The position numbers were made by a program, and so were the translations under genes. From assembly GCA_019856515.1 (NCBI GenBank), contig CP082230.1, positions 3,782,001 to 3,846,000 on the forward strand: 64,000 bases of DNA, written 5' to 3'. Source of the stretch: Prolixibacteraceae bacterium (GTDB lineage Bacteria; Bacteroidota; Bacteroidia; Bacteroidales; Prolixibacteraceae). Position 1 is the first letter of the stretch, and each line of letters opens with the position of its first letter. Shown piece by piece: positions 28,442-39,431 of this stretch. Below the pieces are notes generated by a model. The model searched no databases. It was given only the letters and a program-made list of their open reading frames with translations, and was not told where the DNA came from.

Positions 28442-29578
28442 CTATCTCTTATTTATTTCGTTTAATTCATGCTCCGTGATAATTTCTTGAAGAATAAGGT
28501 ATTCACTTATGATAAGAATCGTCATATTTCTGTCTAACCCCTGTAAGAATAGACGTATCTTATCAATACATTCGCTTTTTTGACTCCGCTCATTGATAAT
28601 GGAGATAAAAGAGAGTTCGTTTCTTTGGGAGATAACCCTTATCTTTTCGATATCAAGTGATTCATACTGATGTAGAAGTGACAATAACTCCTCTGCAATC
28701 TCTCTCTTTTCATGTGTCTGATACAGTTCTTCAAAGAATTGATAGGTCTTATTATCCAATGGTGACTCTTCTATCCATGGTGTATCATCATACCCTTCAT
28801 CGAAATCGGAGGCATCCCATAGAAAATCTTTTCTTATGGATTTGGCCTTTTGCCACTGCGTCATCAAAGCTACTGATTGTTCTTGTTCGTGTTCTCCTAT
28901 ATTCTGTAGAAAAACAAGGATATCTAATGCCAACATACCTTCATCGGTATATTTAAATTTATCTCTAATAAGTTGCAGTAGCTTCGTTGAGGGAACAGAT
29001 TCTTTGCCGACATAATAGTGGTCCATAATGATAACTAGAGGAGGAAGAAACCCATCATCTAGAATTTCAAATATTGGAAAAAAATGAGGTTCAATATCTT
29101 CCACAATAAACTCAATCTGTAGATCTTGTATGATCTCGAAGGAGAGTATCACCATGGGAACCTTGATTGCCTCTTTTTGCTTTATCTCAAGGAGCTTTAC
29201 TGCAAAGGAGAGTAGCAACTGATGTAACTGGTGCTCTCTCGATAGATACTTCTCCTTAATCGATAGAGTGGTTAAATGCTCGTTGTAGGGCAGATAGTGA
29301 TGAAGGAATACAGGTAATTGCTCTAAGGTATGTAACACACGATAGAGGTTGGGAATATCACTAGAGCGCTCTAGATACCAGCAACCAAAGTGAATATGTG
29401 CTTTTAACTCCGAAAGCATATTCAAGACAAGGTCTGTTCCTACCAATATATATATCGAGTTGAGACTCTCAATATATTCAGAGATATACCTATTCGCTTC
29501 TCGTGTTGGAGCTTCTAAAATCTTCTCTTTTAACGTTTCGTACTCTTTATCAATAGTACTATGGTGATCGTATATCAT
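28442..29578 (-). CDS. Hypothetical protein, 378 aa, leucine/glutamate-rich
   Basis: I do not recognise a family. The protein has no signal peptide or membrane segment and appears largely alpha-helical with many Leu, Glu and Ile residues, for instance LHQLLLSFAVKLLEIKQKEAIKVP, a central hydrophobic stretch (LPPLVIIMDHYYVG) and an acidic patch (DASDFDEGYDDTPW). Helical-repeat or regulatory adaptor folds are possible. It is divergent from the pseudouridine synthase gene, with 75 bases between starts, and converges on pbpC. Codon use and AT content look like the neighbours. Confidence 0.75.
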   Translation of the reverse strand: MIYDHHSTIDKEYETLKEKILEAPTREANRYISEYIESLNSIYILVGTDLVLNMLSELKAHIHFGCWYLERSSDIPNLYRVLHTLEQLPVFLHHYLPYNEHLTTLSIKEKYLSREHQLHQLLLSFAVKLLEIKQKEAIKVPMVILSFEIIQDLQIEFIVEDIEPHFFPIFEILDDGFLPPLVIIMDHYYVGKESVPSTKLLQLIRDKFKYTDEGMLALDILVFLQNIGEHEQEQSVALMTQWQKAKSIRKDFLWDASDFDEGYDDTPWIEESPLDNKTYQFFEELYQTHEKREIAEELLSLLHQYESLDIEKIRVISQRNELSFISIINERSQKSECIDKIRLFLQGLDRNMTILIISEYLILQEIITEHELNEINKR

Positions 29579-29616
29579 TTCTTCACAGTTTAATCCGATG
29601 ACTCCCTCTTATTTAT

Positions 29617-29624
29617 TATTTTTG
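29617..29624 (+). promoter_or_regulatory. Putative promoter -7 element (TATTTTTG) for the pseudouridine synthase gene
   Basis: Matches TAnnTTTG about 30 bases before the ATG at 29654; no clear -33 box was found. Confidence 0.4.
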
Positions 29625-29653
29625 TAGCCTCATATTCAAACAGTGATGCTATC

Positions 29654-30556
29654 ATGCAAAATAAACTAGAAGTGGTCTCGATTCATATCGTTCCCCATAT
29701 TACAGAGGATATACGTTTATATAACTATTTAAAGGGTGTTTTTGTTGAGTTACCTTCATCAAAAAGTATTAAAAAGACACTAGCCAAAGGATGGATACAT
29801 ATAGATGGGCGTAGAGCTTCTTCTGGTGATTGGGTTAAGGAGGGAATGCAAATATCACTTTATCAACAAATAGAGACTCTGTTAAAGCCTTATGATATAG
29901 AGGTTAAGATAGTTTATGAAGATGATTGGATGGCTATTGTTGATAAACCTGCAGGCATCACTACAAGTGGAAATCGTTTCGATACACTAGAGAATGCACT
30001 TCAAGGAAAGTTAATCCATAGTGAGCAGCCAGATGCATACGTAAATCCACGAGCCATTCACCGTTTAGATAAAGCAACTTCTGGTTTGGTCATTATCGCC
30101 AAAACAAAGAGAACGCGAATGCTACTTGGTCAGATGCTAGAAGAACGAAGGATAACTAAGAAATATCAAGCCTTAATTATGGGAGATATTGATGTTGAGG
30201 GGGAGATCAAGCTACCTATCGATGGACTGTGTGCATGCTCTAAATACCGTAAAATAGATGTGGTGCCTTCTCTACGTTCTGAGAAACTGACACTCGTAGA
30301 GCTTTCTCCCATAACTGGTCGTACCCATCAGTTGCGTATTCATATGTCGCTAAGAGATACACCAATATTAGGTGATACTCTATATGGCGTGGAAGGAAAG
30401 ATACTAAAGCATAAGGGATTATTCCTATGTGCTTTTTCATTAGACCTCATTCATCCCATGACACAATGCTCTCTGCATGTCGAAATACCTCTCCCTCATA
30501 AATTCTATAAACGAATGTCTATAGAAAAACAACAAGCTGAGAAGTATCTTGATTGA
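29654..30556 (+). CDS. RluA-family pseudouridine synthase
   Basis: A 300-aa enzyme converting uridine to pseudouridine in rRNA or tRNA. The RluA catalytic motif HRLDKATSG is present, with the nucleophile Asp139, followed by the IIAKTKRTRMLLGQMLEERRITKKYQAL segment and the late GRTHQLRIHMSLRDTPILGDTLYG motif, all diagnostic of the RluC/RluD group. An N-terminal S4-like region (SSKSIKKTLAKGWIHIDGR, residues ~32-55) may bind RNA. Which site it modifies cannot be told from sequence alone. It overlaps no neighbour and appears to be a single-gene unit. Confidence 0.92.
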   Translation: MQNKLEVVSIHIVPHITEDIRLYNYLKGVFVELPSSKSIKKTLAKGWIHIDGRRASSGDWVKEGMQISLYQQIETLLKPYDIEVKIVYEDDWMAIVDKPAGITTSGNRFDTLENALQGKLIHSEQPDAYVNPRAIHRLDKATSGLVIIAKTKRTRMLLGQMLEERRITKKYQALIMGDIDVEGEIKLPIDGLCACSKYRKIDVVPSLRSEKLTLVELSPITGRTHQLRIHMSLRDTPILGDTLYGVEGKILKHKGLFLCAFSLDLIHPMTQCSLHVEIPLPHKFYKRMSIEKQQAEKYLD

Positions 30557-30836
30557 TACAATATACAATCCTAAGGTTAATGAAACTTTTCATAAATATG
30601 AAGATGAAGAGATGATAAAAACACGGGTGGCCTGTCAATTGACGAGAATTATTAAATCTAATATCCAATTTTCAAACATATTATTATCTCTGTCAGTATA
30701 TGCTGGGTTTAACATAACTGAAGGATGTTGTGCCACTTAAATCATATCATCTGTTTTTAGCATTAACCTTATCATAAAAACCTAATAGTTAAGGAAAAAA
30801 TATACTGTTTCGCTAAAATTATACAATATGAAATCG

Positions 30837-30844
30837 TAATTTTG
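30837..30844 (+). promoter_or_regulatory. Putative promoter -7 element (TAATTTTG) for the ClC channel gene
   Basis: TAATTTTG fits TAnnTTTG and ends only eight bases before the ATG at 30853, implying a very short or absent leader. No -33 box is evident. Confidence 0.4.
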
Positions 30845-30852
30845 CCCCCGTT

Positions 30853-32628
30853 ATGAAAAAAATGAATGCAATATTAAAGAAGATTGAGAAGTGGAGAATG
30901 GATACAATATCAGAACGCAAATTCATTCTACTTCTTAGTTTAGTTGTCGGGGCCTTGAGTGGCTTGGCTGCCATTACCCTTAAAAACCTAATTCATTTCA
31001 CCATTCACCATTTGACAGGAAACTTCAGTGTTGATGATGTAAGCTATCAATACTTAGCCTATCCAATGATCGGGATTTTAATCACTGTCCTTCTAATTAA
31101 ATATGTCATTAAAGAAGATCTAGGACATGGGGTCTCTAAGATCCTTTATGCTTTCTCAAAGAAGAATAGTAAGATCTCAAAACATAATATGTACTCTTCG
31201 ATGGTCACTAGTACCATCACCATCGGTTTCGGAGGTTCTGTTGGTGCTGAGGCTCCCGTAGCACTTACGGGCGCTGCGATTGGATCCAATCTTGCCCAGT
31301 TCTTTCGTTTAAACTATCGTGCGATTACCCTACTGGCTGGTTGTGGATCTTCTGCTGCTATCGCCGGAATCTTTAATGCGCCACTCGCTGGTCTCCTTTT
31401 TACGATAGAGGTACTAATGATCGACTTAACAATGTCCTCGTTGCTACCCCTGTTAATTTCAGCGGTGACTGCAACCACCACCTCCTACTTCTTGATGGGG
31501 GATAGCTATCACTTTAGATTTAGTCTCCATGAGTCTTTCGATGTGAACAATCTACACTGGGTAATTATTCTAGGTGTTTTATGTGGTCTTATATCAGTTT
31601 ACTTCACGCGTGTGATGAGATGGGTCGAGGGACATTTCAAAAAACAAAAGAGTTTCATACATAGAGTAATTATCGGTGGCGTAGGTTTAGGTCTATTAAT
31701 TTTCCTTTTCCCATCTTTATGGGGTGAAGGATATGTCTCTATCAATCAGATTCTAAATGGGAACTACACAGATGTGTTAAATAATTCTGTTTTCTTCTCT
31801 TTCAAGAACAACCAAACGATACTTATTCTTGTTTTTATTGCCATATTAGCATTCAAAGTATTTGCTACTGCAATCACAACGGGTGCAGGTGGTGTTGGGG
31901 GTATTTTTGCTCCTACGCTATTTATGGGATGCTTTGCAGGATTTATTTTTTCATCAATAATAAACCAAGGAAGTCCTGAGTTGGCAACCGAAAATTATGC
32001 TTTATATGGAATGGCTGGTGTCATGGCTGGTGTTATGTTTGCTCCAATGACCGCAGTATTCCTAATTGCTGAAATTACTGGAGGATATACGCTGTTTGTT
32101 CCGCTTCTGATCTCTTCCGCTTGTTCTTATTTGACGATATTAGCTTTTGAGAAACACTCGTTATACCATTCTCACTTGGCCGAAAGAGGTGAGCTTTTAA
32201 CACACAATAAGGATAAGACAGTTCTAACATTGATGAAGCTTAGAAGAGTGATTGAAACCGATCTCATTACTGTCGACGAGGATGCTTGTCTCGGTGATTT
32301 GGTTAAATTGATCTCTAAAAGTAAAAGAAATATATTCCCTGTGATCGATAAGGATAATAATTTTAGAGGCGTGGTCCTTCTTGATAATATCCGTAGTATC
32401 ATGTTCAACAAGGAGATGTATCATAAAACTTACGTCACAGATTTGATGGTTATGCCACCTGAAATGGTACACCCTGACGAAAGTATGGAAAAAGTTATGA
32501 AAAAATTTAAATCTTCGGGGGCATGGAACTTACCGGTCGTGGAGAATAGAAAATATATTGGTTTTATCTCGAAAGCAACTATCTTTAGTGCTTATAGAAG
32601 TGTTTTAGTTCACTTCTCCGATGAATAA
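30853..32628 (+). CDS. ClC-family chloride channel/transporter with C-terminal CBS pair
   Basis: A 591-aa membrane protein. The ClC selectivity motifs are visible: GSVGAEAP (with the gating Glu), the GIFNAPLAGLLFTIEV segment, and GAGGVGGIFAPTLFMG (GxFxP). About ten or more membrane helices occupy residues 20-430. The cytoplasmic C-terminal ~130 residues contain two CBS repeats (ITVDEDACLGDLVKLI…NIFPVID, and VTDLMVMPPEMVHPDESMEKVMKKF…NLPVVE), which usually sense adenine nucleotides. The gating Glu is compatible with either a channel or a Cl-/H+ exchanger. Confidence 0.95.
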   Translation: MKKMNAILKKIEKWRMDTISERKFILLLSLVVGALSGLAAITLKNLIHFTIHHLTGNFSVDDVSYQYLAYPMIGILITVLLIKYVIKEDLGHGVSKILYAFSKKNSKISKHNMYSSMVTSTITIGFGGSVGAEAPVALTGAAIGSNLAQFFRLNYRAITLLAGCGSSAAIAGIFNAPLAGLLFTIEVLMIDLTMSSLLPLLISAVTATTTSYFLMGDSYHFRFSLHESFDVNNLHWVIILGVLCGLISVYFTRVMRWVEGHFKKQKSFIHRVIIGGVGLGLLIFLFPSLWGEGYVSINQILNGNYTDVLNNSVFFSFKNNQTILILVFIAILAFKVFATAITTGAGGVGGIFAPTLFMGCFAGFIFSSIINQGSPELATENYALYGMAGVMAGVMFAPMTAVFLIAEITGGYTLFVPLLISSACSYLTILAFEKHSLYHSHLAERGELLTHNKDKTVLTLMKLRRVIETDLITVDEDACLGDLVKLISKSKRNIFPVIDKDNNFRGVVLLDNIRSIMFNKEMYHKTYVTDLMVMPPEMVHPDESMEKVMKKFKSSGAWNLPVVENRKYIGFISKATIFSAYRSVLVHFSDE

Positions 32629-32691
32629 AGCTTTTTCAATTCCAAAAACCAAAGTTCATTATTTATTTTTTAACCTTATCGAATTATTACC

Positions 32692-33972
32692 ATGGTAAAA
32701 GATACGCAAGTTTTCGATCTTATCGAGCAAGAAGACAAGAGACAACTGGAAGGTATTGAGCTGATCGCTTCAGAAAACTTTGTTTCTGATCAAGTGATGG
32801 AAGCAGCAGGTTCTTGTTTGACAAATAAATATGCCGAAGGATATCCTGGACACCGTTATTATGGTGGATGTCAAGTAGTAGATCAAGTGGAGCAACTTGC
32901 TATTGATCGCCTTTGTGAACTTTATGGCGCAACATATGCTAATGTTCAGCCTCACTCAGGTGCACAAGCTAATATGGCGGTGCTTCTTACTTGCTTGAAA
33001 CCCGGAGATAAATTTATGGGCCTTGACTTAGCGCATGGTGGACACCTTTCGCACGGTTCCCCTGTGAATAGCTCAGGATTGCTTTATAAGCCTGTGGCTT
33101 ACACAGTAGAGGAGTCTACTGGAATGATCGATTACGATAAAATGGAAGCAATAGCACTTACTGAAAAGCCAAAGCTGATCATTGGTGGTGCATCTGCTTA
33201 CTCTAGAGAGTGGGATTATGCTCGTATGAGAGAGATCGCGGATAAAGTTGGAGCTCTTTTTATGGTAGATATGGCACATACTGCCGGACTTATCGCTGCT
33301 GGTATCTTGGACAACCCTGTTCCTCATGCCCACATCGTAACGTCTACTACTCATAAAACATTACGTGGACCTAGAGGTGGTATCATCATTATGGGAGAAG
33401 ATTTTGTAAACCCTTGGGGGGTGAAAACACCTAAAGGCGTGGAGAAAATGATGTCTGCAATGTTGAATACTTCTGTATTCCCTGGTATTCAAGGGGGTCC
33501 TCTTGAACATGTGATTGCGGCCAAAGCAGTTGCTTTCGGTGAAGCCCTAAAACCAGAATACAAAGACTACCAAGCTCAGGTGAAGAAGAATGCTTCGGTG
33601 ATGGCTGAAGCTTTCGTAAACAAAGGATACAAAGTGATCTCTGATGGTACAGATAACCACCTAATGTTGATCGACCTTCGTACGAAATTCCCTGATATCA
33701 CAGGTAAGAAAGTCGAGAATATATTGGTGAAAGCGGATATCACAATCAATAAGAATATGGTGCCTTTCGATTCTCGTTCTCCTTTCTCTACTTCAGGTCT
33801 TCGTGTAGGTACGCCTGCAATCACAACTCGTGGATTGAAAGAAGAGCATATGGCTCCTATTGTTGATCTTATTGACGAGGTGATCTCAAATATCGAAAAT
33901 GAAGAGGTGATTGCCTCTGTGAAGAAAAGAGTAAACGAAATGATGTCTTCTCTACCTAAATTTGCTTGGTAA
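32692..33972 (+). CDS. glyA: Serine hydroxymethyltransferase
   Basis: A 426-aa pyridoxal-phosphate enzyme making glycine and methylene-tetrahydrofolate from serine. Family landmarks are [36 protein letters not shown], the PLP lysine in [14 protein letters not shown] (Lys at about 222), and [20 protein letters not shown]. Length and motif order are fully normal. It is convergent with the fucosidase gene, from which it is separated by a bidirectional terminator. Confidence 0.98.
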   Translation: MVKDTQVFDLIEQEDKRQLEGIELIASENFVSDQVMEAAGSCLTNKYAEGYPGHRYYGGCQVVDQVEQLAIDRLCELYGATYANVQPHSGAQANMAVLLTCLKPGDKFMGLDLAHGGHLSHGSPVNSSGLLYKPVAYTVEESTGMIDYDKMEAIALTEKPKLIIGGASAYSREWDYARMREIADKVGALFMVDMAHTAGLIAAGILDNPVPHAHIVTSTTHKTLRGPRGGIIIMGEDFVNPWGVKTPKGVEKMMSAMLNTSVFPGIQGGPLEHVIAAKAVAFGEALKPEYKDYQAQVKKNASVMAEAFVNKGYKVISDGTDNHLMLIDLRTKFPDITGKKVENILVKADITINKNMVPFDSRSPFSTSGLRVGTPAITTRGLKEEHMAPIVDLIDEVISNIENEEVIASVKKRVNEMMSSLPKFAW

Positions 33973-34010
33973 TACCAAATAATTTAGGTTCTAGATCATC
34001 TTAATACGAT

Positions 34011-34063
34011 AAAAAAAATCTCCTTAAGCTAAATAACACATTTAGCTTAATGGAGATTTTTTT
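34011..34063. terminator. Bidirectional terminator after glyA
   Basis: A 20+ base-pair hairpin (AAAAAATCTCC-TTAAGCTAAA against its complement with one bulged A) with a 7-9 base loop. It has A-tract and T-tract ends, so it can serve glyA on the + strand and, less directly, transcripts from the opposite side. Confidence 0.88.
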
Positions 34064-34226
34064 ATGCCCAGATGTATGTACCACAAGATAGGATATACGA
34101 GAAACACCCAACGTCAGGCTCCTTGTGCGAACCGTCTGTCAGGCGTTAATCTCTATTAATCTAAAATCCAATAATATAAGGGCTTTTTTGATTTGGTGCC
34201 CTTACCCAAGAGTATGAAAAATAATA

Positions 34227-35828
34227 CTAACTTCTATCGTAATTAACTAATTTCCCTTTTGGTACAATCTTGAATGAATATTGTGCTTTACAAGGCTTGT
34301 TATTAGGGAACTTAATCTCTAAACCTTTTGAGCTTCTTGTCCACTCTATCTTCTCTTTTGAGCCTAATAGCTCTACTCTTGCAATACCTTTCTTTGCAAA
34401 TTTCTCTCCCTTTGCTAGCTCTGGAAGAACCAACGTGCCATGGTCTTTCCATGTAGTGGTAATTGCATATACTGCGCTGTTATCTTTTTTACGTGTGTAG
34501 CGAACTTCGTTTTTACCATAATTGTGATAATCCCAGAATAGTAAGTTTCTGCTCTCTTTCATCTTGATCAACTGTGTGTCACCATGACCCGCAGTTCTCC
34601 ATTTACGGGTAGCATAAATGGCTTCACCATTAACTTTCAACCATGCACCCATTCCTTTCATGATATCTTGTTCTGCTTTGGCAATCGAACCATCTCCTTT
34701 AGGTGTAAGAGATATCAAGTAAATACCACCTCTACTTACCAAATCCACAAGGATATTTATGTGGTAGTCTGCACCAAAGCGATATTTCTTATTCTCTACC
34801 CAACACCATGGATAACCAATTGCTCTGTCCGAAAGAAAATAACCCGATGGATTTGGTTCCATGTCTCTGTTACCTTCGTAACAACGAATACCTACTCCTT
34901 TAGGGAAATTCCACTGCTTGCGACCTCCTGGTAGTTTGTTGGCAACCAAATGCCCTTTTTTGCTGTATTGATTCTCTAGGATATTCAATACAGAATCTTC
35001 ATTCAATACACCATCTCTTGGGTTTAATCCATCAAACCAGATGAAATCAGGATCATACTTGTCCTCTACTTCTCTTACTTTTGCAGCCCACTCTTTACCA
35101 AACTCCTCTGGTTGTACATAAAGTTTTGACTGAAATAGATCTTTATATTCAGGATTGAAGATAGGATTCCACTTCTTCTCCTCTTCTGTATATTTACCAG
35201 ACTTAAGAATCCAATCATATGTCCTTGCATGGTGAAATGTAGCTGCGAGTTTCATACCTCTTTTTCTTACTTCCGTCGCTATTTCACCATATATATCTTT
35301 TTTAGGCCCCATGTTCTTAGCATTCCATCTGGTCTGTTTACTATCCCACATACAGAAACCATCATGGTGTACAAGGCAAATACCCCCAAACTTACAACCT
35401 GCATCTGCCATCAATTGTGCCCACTCTCCAGCATCAAATTTAGGTGCCTTGAAATCGTTGATGATATCGATATATGTGTAATCTTTTAGGCTACCATACT
35501 TCTCTATATGGTGCTCTTTCGATTTACGATCATCTGGCTTGCGCGTGTTTTGTGCTTCATAAATACGCTTCACATAATCAGGACCAGCATATGCCGCCTC
35601 TGAATATGGTCCCCAGTGTGTATAACAACCAAATTTTGCATCTAAGAACCACTCTGGAATATCTTCTTTCTTAAGTTCTAGCCAACGGTTATTTATTTCA
35701 CCTTTCCAATCATTTCCTCCAACACCCTTAACCTTATGTGTAGGTAAGTTTTGAGGATTTTGAGCATTTACTACTGTTCCTGTAAATACAAGAATCAATA
35801 ACAATGCAACATGTCTCATAGTATTCAT
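34227..35828 (-). CDS. Secreted alpha-L-fucosidase, glycoside hydrolase family 29
   Basis: A 533-aa enzyme that releases terminal L-fucose from glycans. It has a signal peptide (hydrophobic core, cleavage near VNAQ, residue ~22). GH29 landmarks are WFLDAKFGCYTHWGPYSEAAY, FGGICLVHHDGFCMWDSKQTRWNA and FIWFDGLNP, the last holding the nucleophile Asp. The C-terminal ~90 residues form the usual beta-sandwich. No SusCD pair or sulfatase lies beside it, so it is an isolated glycan-degrading gene. It is transcribed leftward, convergent with glyA. Confidence 0.95.
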   Translation of the reverse strand: MNTMRHVALLLILVFTGTVVNAQNPQNLPTHKVKGVGGNDWKGEINNRWLELKKEDIPEWFLDAKFGCYTHWGPYSEAAYAGPDYVKRIYEAQNTRKPDDRKSKEHHIEKYGSLKDYTYIDIINDFKAPKFDAGEWAQLMADAGCKFGGICLVHHDGFCMWDSKQTRWNAKNMGPKKDIYGEIATEVRKRGMKLAATFHHARTYDWILKSGKYTEEEKKWNPIFNPEYKDLFQSKLYVQPEEFGKEWAAKVREVEDKYDPDFIWFDGLNPRDGVLNEDSVLNILENQYSKKGHLVANKLPGGRKQWNFPKGVGIRCYEGNRDMEPNPSGYFLSDRAIGYPWCWVENKKYRFGADYHINILVDLVSRGGIYLISLTPKGDGSIAKAEQDIMKGMGAWLKVNGEAIYATRKWRTAGHGDTQLIKMKESRNLLFWDYHNYGKNEVRYTRKKDNSAVYAITTTWKDHGTLVLPELAKGEKFAKKGIARVELLGSKEKIEWTRSSKGLEIKFPNNKPCKAQYSFKIVPKGKLVNYDRS

Positions 35829-36102
35829 ATCTCTCTAGTCTTTATCTATTAACTGATCGCAATTTGAGGAATACTCTAGACAACTGATATTTATGAATGC
35901 ACTTTTAATAAGACTTTTGTAACAACAACAAATATGGGATGTTGTTCGTGATATTTGTGGGGGTGAACCGAATGTTTTCTGTTAATTATGTATACAATTT
36001 ATAGTAATGGAATGTTGATACATATAAGAGAAAACATTATTTAGTCTCTCTCATGGATATCTTTCAAATACAACGTCTTATATTTTTGTCGTTATGCCTT
36101 AC
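35829..36102. other. Non-coding gap upstream of the fucosidase gene
   Basis: AT-rich sequence without a supported gene. It should contain the fucosidase promoter on the minus strand, but no clear TAnnTTTG box in that direction was recognised. Confidence 0.4.
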
Positions 36103-36462
36103 TTTTGCCAACTATATGATGGAGTCATCCATAACGTATTATGACTCGATATAGGTTGTGTCGTAAATTTAGATCTAAATCGAAAGGTTAAACCAGGTCG
36201 TAGTATCATACCATCAGCATTAATTCCTATTTCGCTTCGATCAAAGTTCTTCAAATACCCTAGTGGAGTAGACTTTATGTTATAGTAATTAATGAAGTGT
36301 TCCCATATTAAGATCTATTTGCATCATTAAAAGAGATCTCAAGGATTATATTGGCAGGTAGAACCTATTTAAAACACTCCATCTGTATTTGCTGCAATAA
36401 TGCGCTGAAAGTCGGGCCTATCTCATTTAACCTACTATGATGTGGATATAGTGAATATATCT
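36103..36462 (-). pseudogene. Probable decayed remnant of a protein gene
   Basis: Read on the minus strand, consecutive frames give protein-like text broken by in-frame stops and one frame change: a piece with LYPHHSRLNEIGPTFSALLQ then IQMECFK and a stop, then VLPANIILEISFNDANRS and a stop, then in another frame STPLGYLKNFDRSEIGINAD and MILRPGLTFRFRSKF ending at a TAA near 36103. The last piece resembles a terminal membrane-barrel strand. I see no intact start. The family is unknown and the call rests on subjective coding character. Confidence 0.3.
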
Positions 36463-36729
36463 ATAATGTCGTCTGCCTCCAATCTAGATATATGACATAG
36501 ATGCTTTTTCGTTAGATAGAATACATCTTATCACTCTTTCAAAAATGACCTTGCGTGAAAATAAAAACAGTATATTTAAAATCACCACTAAAAATAACCC
36601 AGACAGAGTTTAATTTACACGACCTCTTCTTGACTTTGTCGTGGGATGTAACTTATCTCCTCTCACAATAAAAAACCGTTATTTTCCACCTTCTCTCCAT
36701 CGATTCCCTACTTAACTATGCCTTAAAAG

Positions 36730-36949
36730 CTACCAACCTCAGACTTAATCCATCCCTAATCCGTCGTTAACCCGTCCCTAGTACGTCCTTTGTCCATGGT
36801 TTAGCCATGATTCGTCCATGGTTCAGCCATCGAAACCCCCGAAATCGATGGACAAACCATGGACGAATCATGGCTAAACCATGGACAAAGGACGGATTAA
36901 GTATATATTAAGGACGGATTAACGACGGATTAGGTGCGAGGTTGGTTAG
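36730..36949. repeat. Large inverted repeat built of 11-base tandem units
   Basis: The two arms (36730-36833 and 36845-36949) enclose an 11-base loop. The central 49 bases of each arm match in 46 positions. Each arm divides into eight consecutive degenerate 11-mers (left 36745-36832, right 36846-36933), for example ttcgtccatgg, tttgtccatgg, ggacggattaa and cgacggattag. One extra unit (gtatatattaa, 36901-36911) occurs on the right. The outer parts (ACCAACCTC / GAGGTTGGT) also pair. No terminator T tract or ORF is associated. Confidence 0.9.
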
Positions 36950-37240
36950 GGGGAGGTGTGATTTTGGTTGCTGTTGTTCCTGGGTTGGTGTATTTGTCGT
37001 GCTGATTTTAGGGAGTGGTTGATGTGGTGTGTTTGAAATTTGATTCTGGTGTTTTTTCTCTTTGAATGGGGTTATATATATAACGGATGCATTTTTTGAG
37101 ATGGGAGAGGAGTGTGGTGTGGATAGGATATGGGGTGTTGTGTGTTTTGTTTGAAAAAAGTTTTGGGCGTAACAGGTTGGTCGTAAGGGGCTGGGGGTGG
37201 AGGTCTGTTTTTTTCTAAGAAAAAACATGTTATTTTATTT
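36950..37240. other. Strongly G+T-skewed tract
   Basis: The + strand is dominated by G and T with few C, right after the inverted repeat. The only long frames are proline/threonine-rich minus-strand shadows created by the skew. I find no gene, promoter or RNA signature in it. The rRNA promoters begin some 240 bases further on. Confidence 0.6.
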
Positions 37241-37478
37241 GGAATAGTGGGTGAAAATGATGTTTCTTTGCATCGCATTTGAGAACAAATGCACACGTTC
37301 TACCGACATATTTACAGTGAACTGAATATTATCCCTTCCGCTGTGTGGCTCCATTGATTCTAGCGAGATGAGAAAGAGAGGACATAAGAAGCTGATAGAA
37401 AAACAGGGCATGATTAGAGGTAGGTAGGACATTGAAATTTTGACTAGAATATAAGGTGAAAAAATATTTCACTTTTCA

Positions 37479-37511
37479 TTTGGATCTTTCAAATGAAATG
37501 AGTTATCTTTG
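37479..37511 (+). promoter_or_regulatory. rRNA operon promoter P1 (TTTG - 21 nt - TATCTTTG)
   Basis: TTTG at 37479-37482 and TATCTTTG at 37504-37511, separated by 21 bases, fit the Bacteroidetes consensus. They lie about 260 bases before the 16S gene. Confidence 0.75.
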
Positions 37512-37584
37512 CAGCCACGTTCTAGAAAAAAGCGGAGAGTGTTTTTTAAGTCTCAATTAAGTTGAGAAATTATTTAAGAAAACA

Positions 37585-37617
37585 TTTGGAGTTTAAAGAT
37601 AAAATCGTTTATCTTTG
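37585..37617 (+). promoter_or_regulatory. rRNA operon promoter P2 (TTTG - 21 nt - TATCTTTG)
   Basis: TTTG at 37585-37588 and TATCTTTG at 37610-37617 with the same 21-base spacing as P1, giving tandem promoters 106 bases apart. Both lie outside the duplicated unit, so only the first operon has them. Confidence 0.75.
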
Positions 37618-37668
37618 CAACCGCAAAAACATCGGCGCAACGGCGACGATGGATGAATAAGATACAAA

Positions 37669-37680
37669 GTTCTTTGAAGA
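37669..37680 (+). promoter_or_regulatory. boxA-like antitermination sequence, leader of operon 1
   Basis: GTTCTTTGAAGA resembles boxA of rRNA leaders and a related GTTCTTTGACAT occurs in the 16S-23S spacer (39663-39674). It marks the exact left edge of the duplicated unit. Confidence 0.5.
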
Positions 37681-37770
37681 TATTTTTTGATAATGACAAG
37701 TACAAAAAAGCAACCGTCAATCTAATAGATTTTTGAGTTTTTGTTGAGCTAAATTAATTAACTTTTTATA

Positions 37771-39295
<1,525 letters not shown>

Positions 39296-39431
39296 GGAGC
39301 CGACATTAACGGTAAAGAAAATCGACGAGATTAGGTTGTTTTTTCTTGTCATATCAAAAAACCTTATATACCCACATAACCAAAGTGGATAGCGTTAGGC
39401 TGAAAAACTAAGGTGGTTATGTTTTAAACAT

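Noticed and set aside
30549..30740. A 63-codon + strand frame after the pseudouridine synthase gene
   Set aside because: It needs a TTG start inside the preceding gene, resembles no known family, and has no promoter or conserved motif.
34170..34205. A terminator for the fucosidase gene from an AAGGGC/GCCCTT inverted repeat
   Set aside because: Only six base pairs with a long loop and no T tract in the minus-strand direction; too weak to call.
36745..36933. CRISPR-like array
   Set aside because: The units are 11 bases, degenerate and contiguous with no spacers, and form an inverted repeat; no cas genes are present.
36908..37296. Proline/threonine-rich minus-strand frames of about 75-106 codons
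   Set aside because: They arise from the G+T skew of the + strand, are low-complexity and overlap the inverted repeat; no start signal or homology is apparent.
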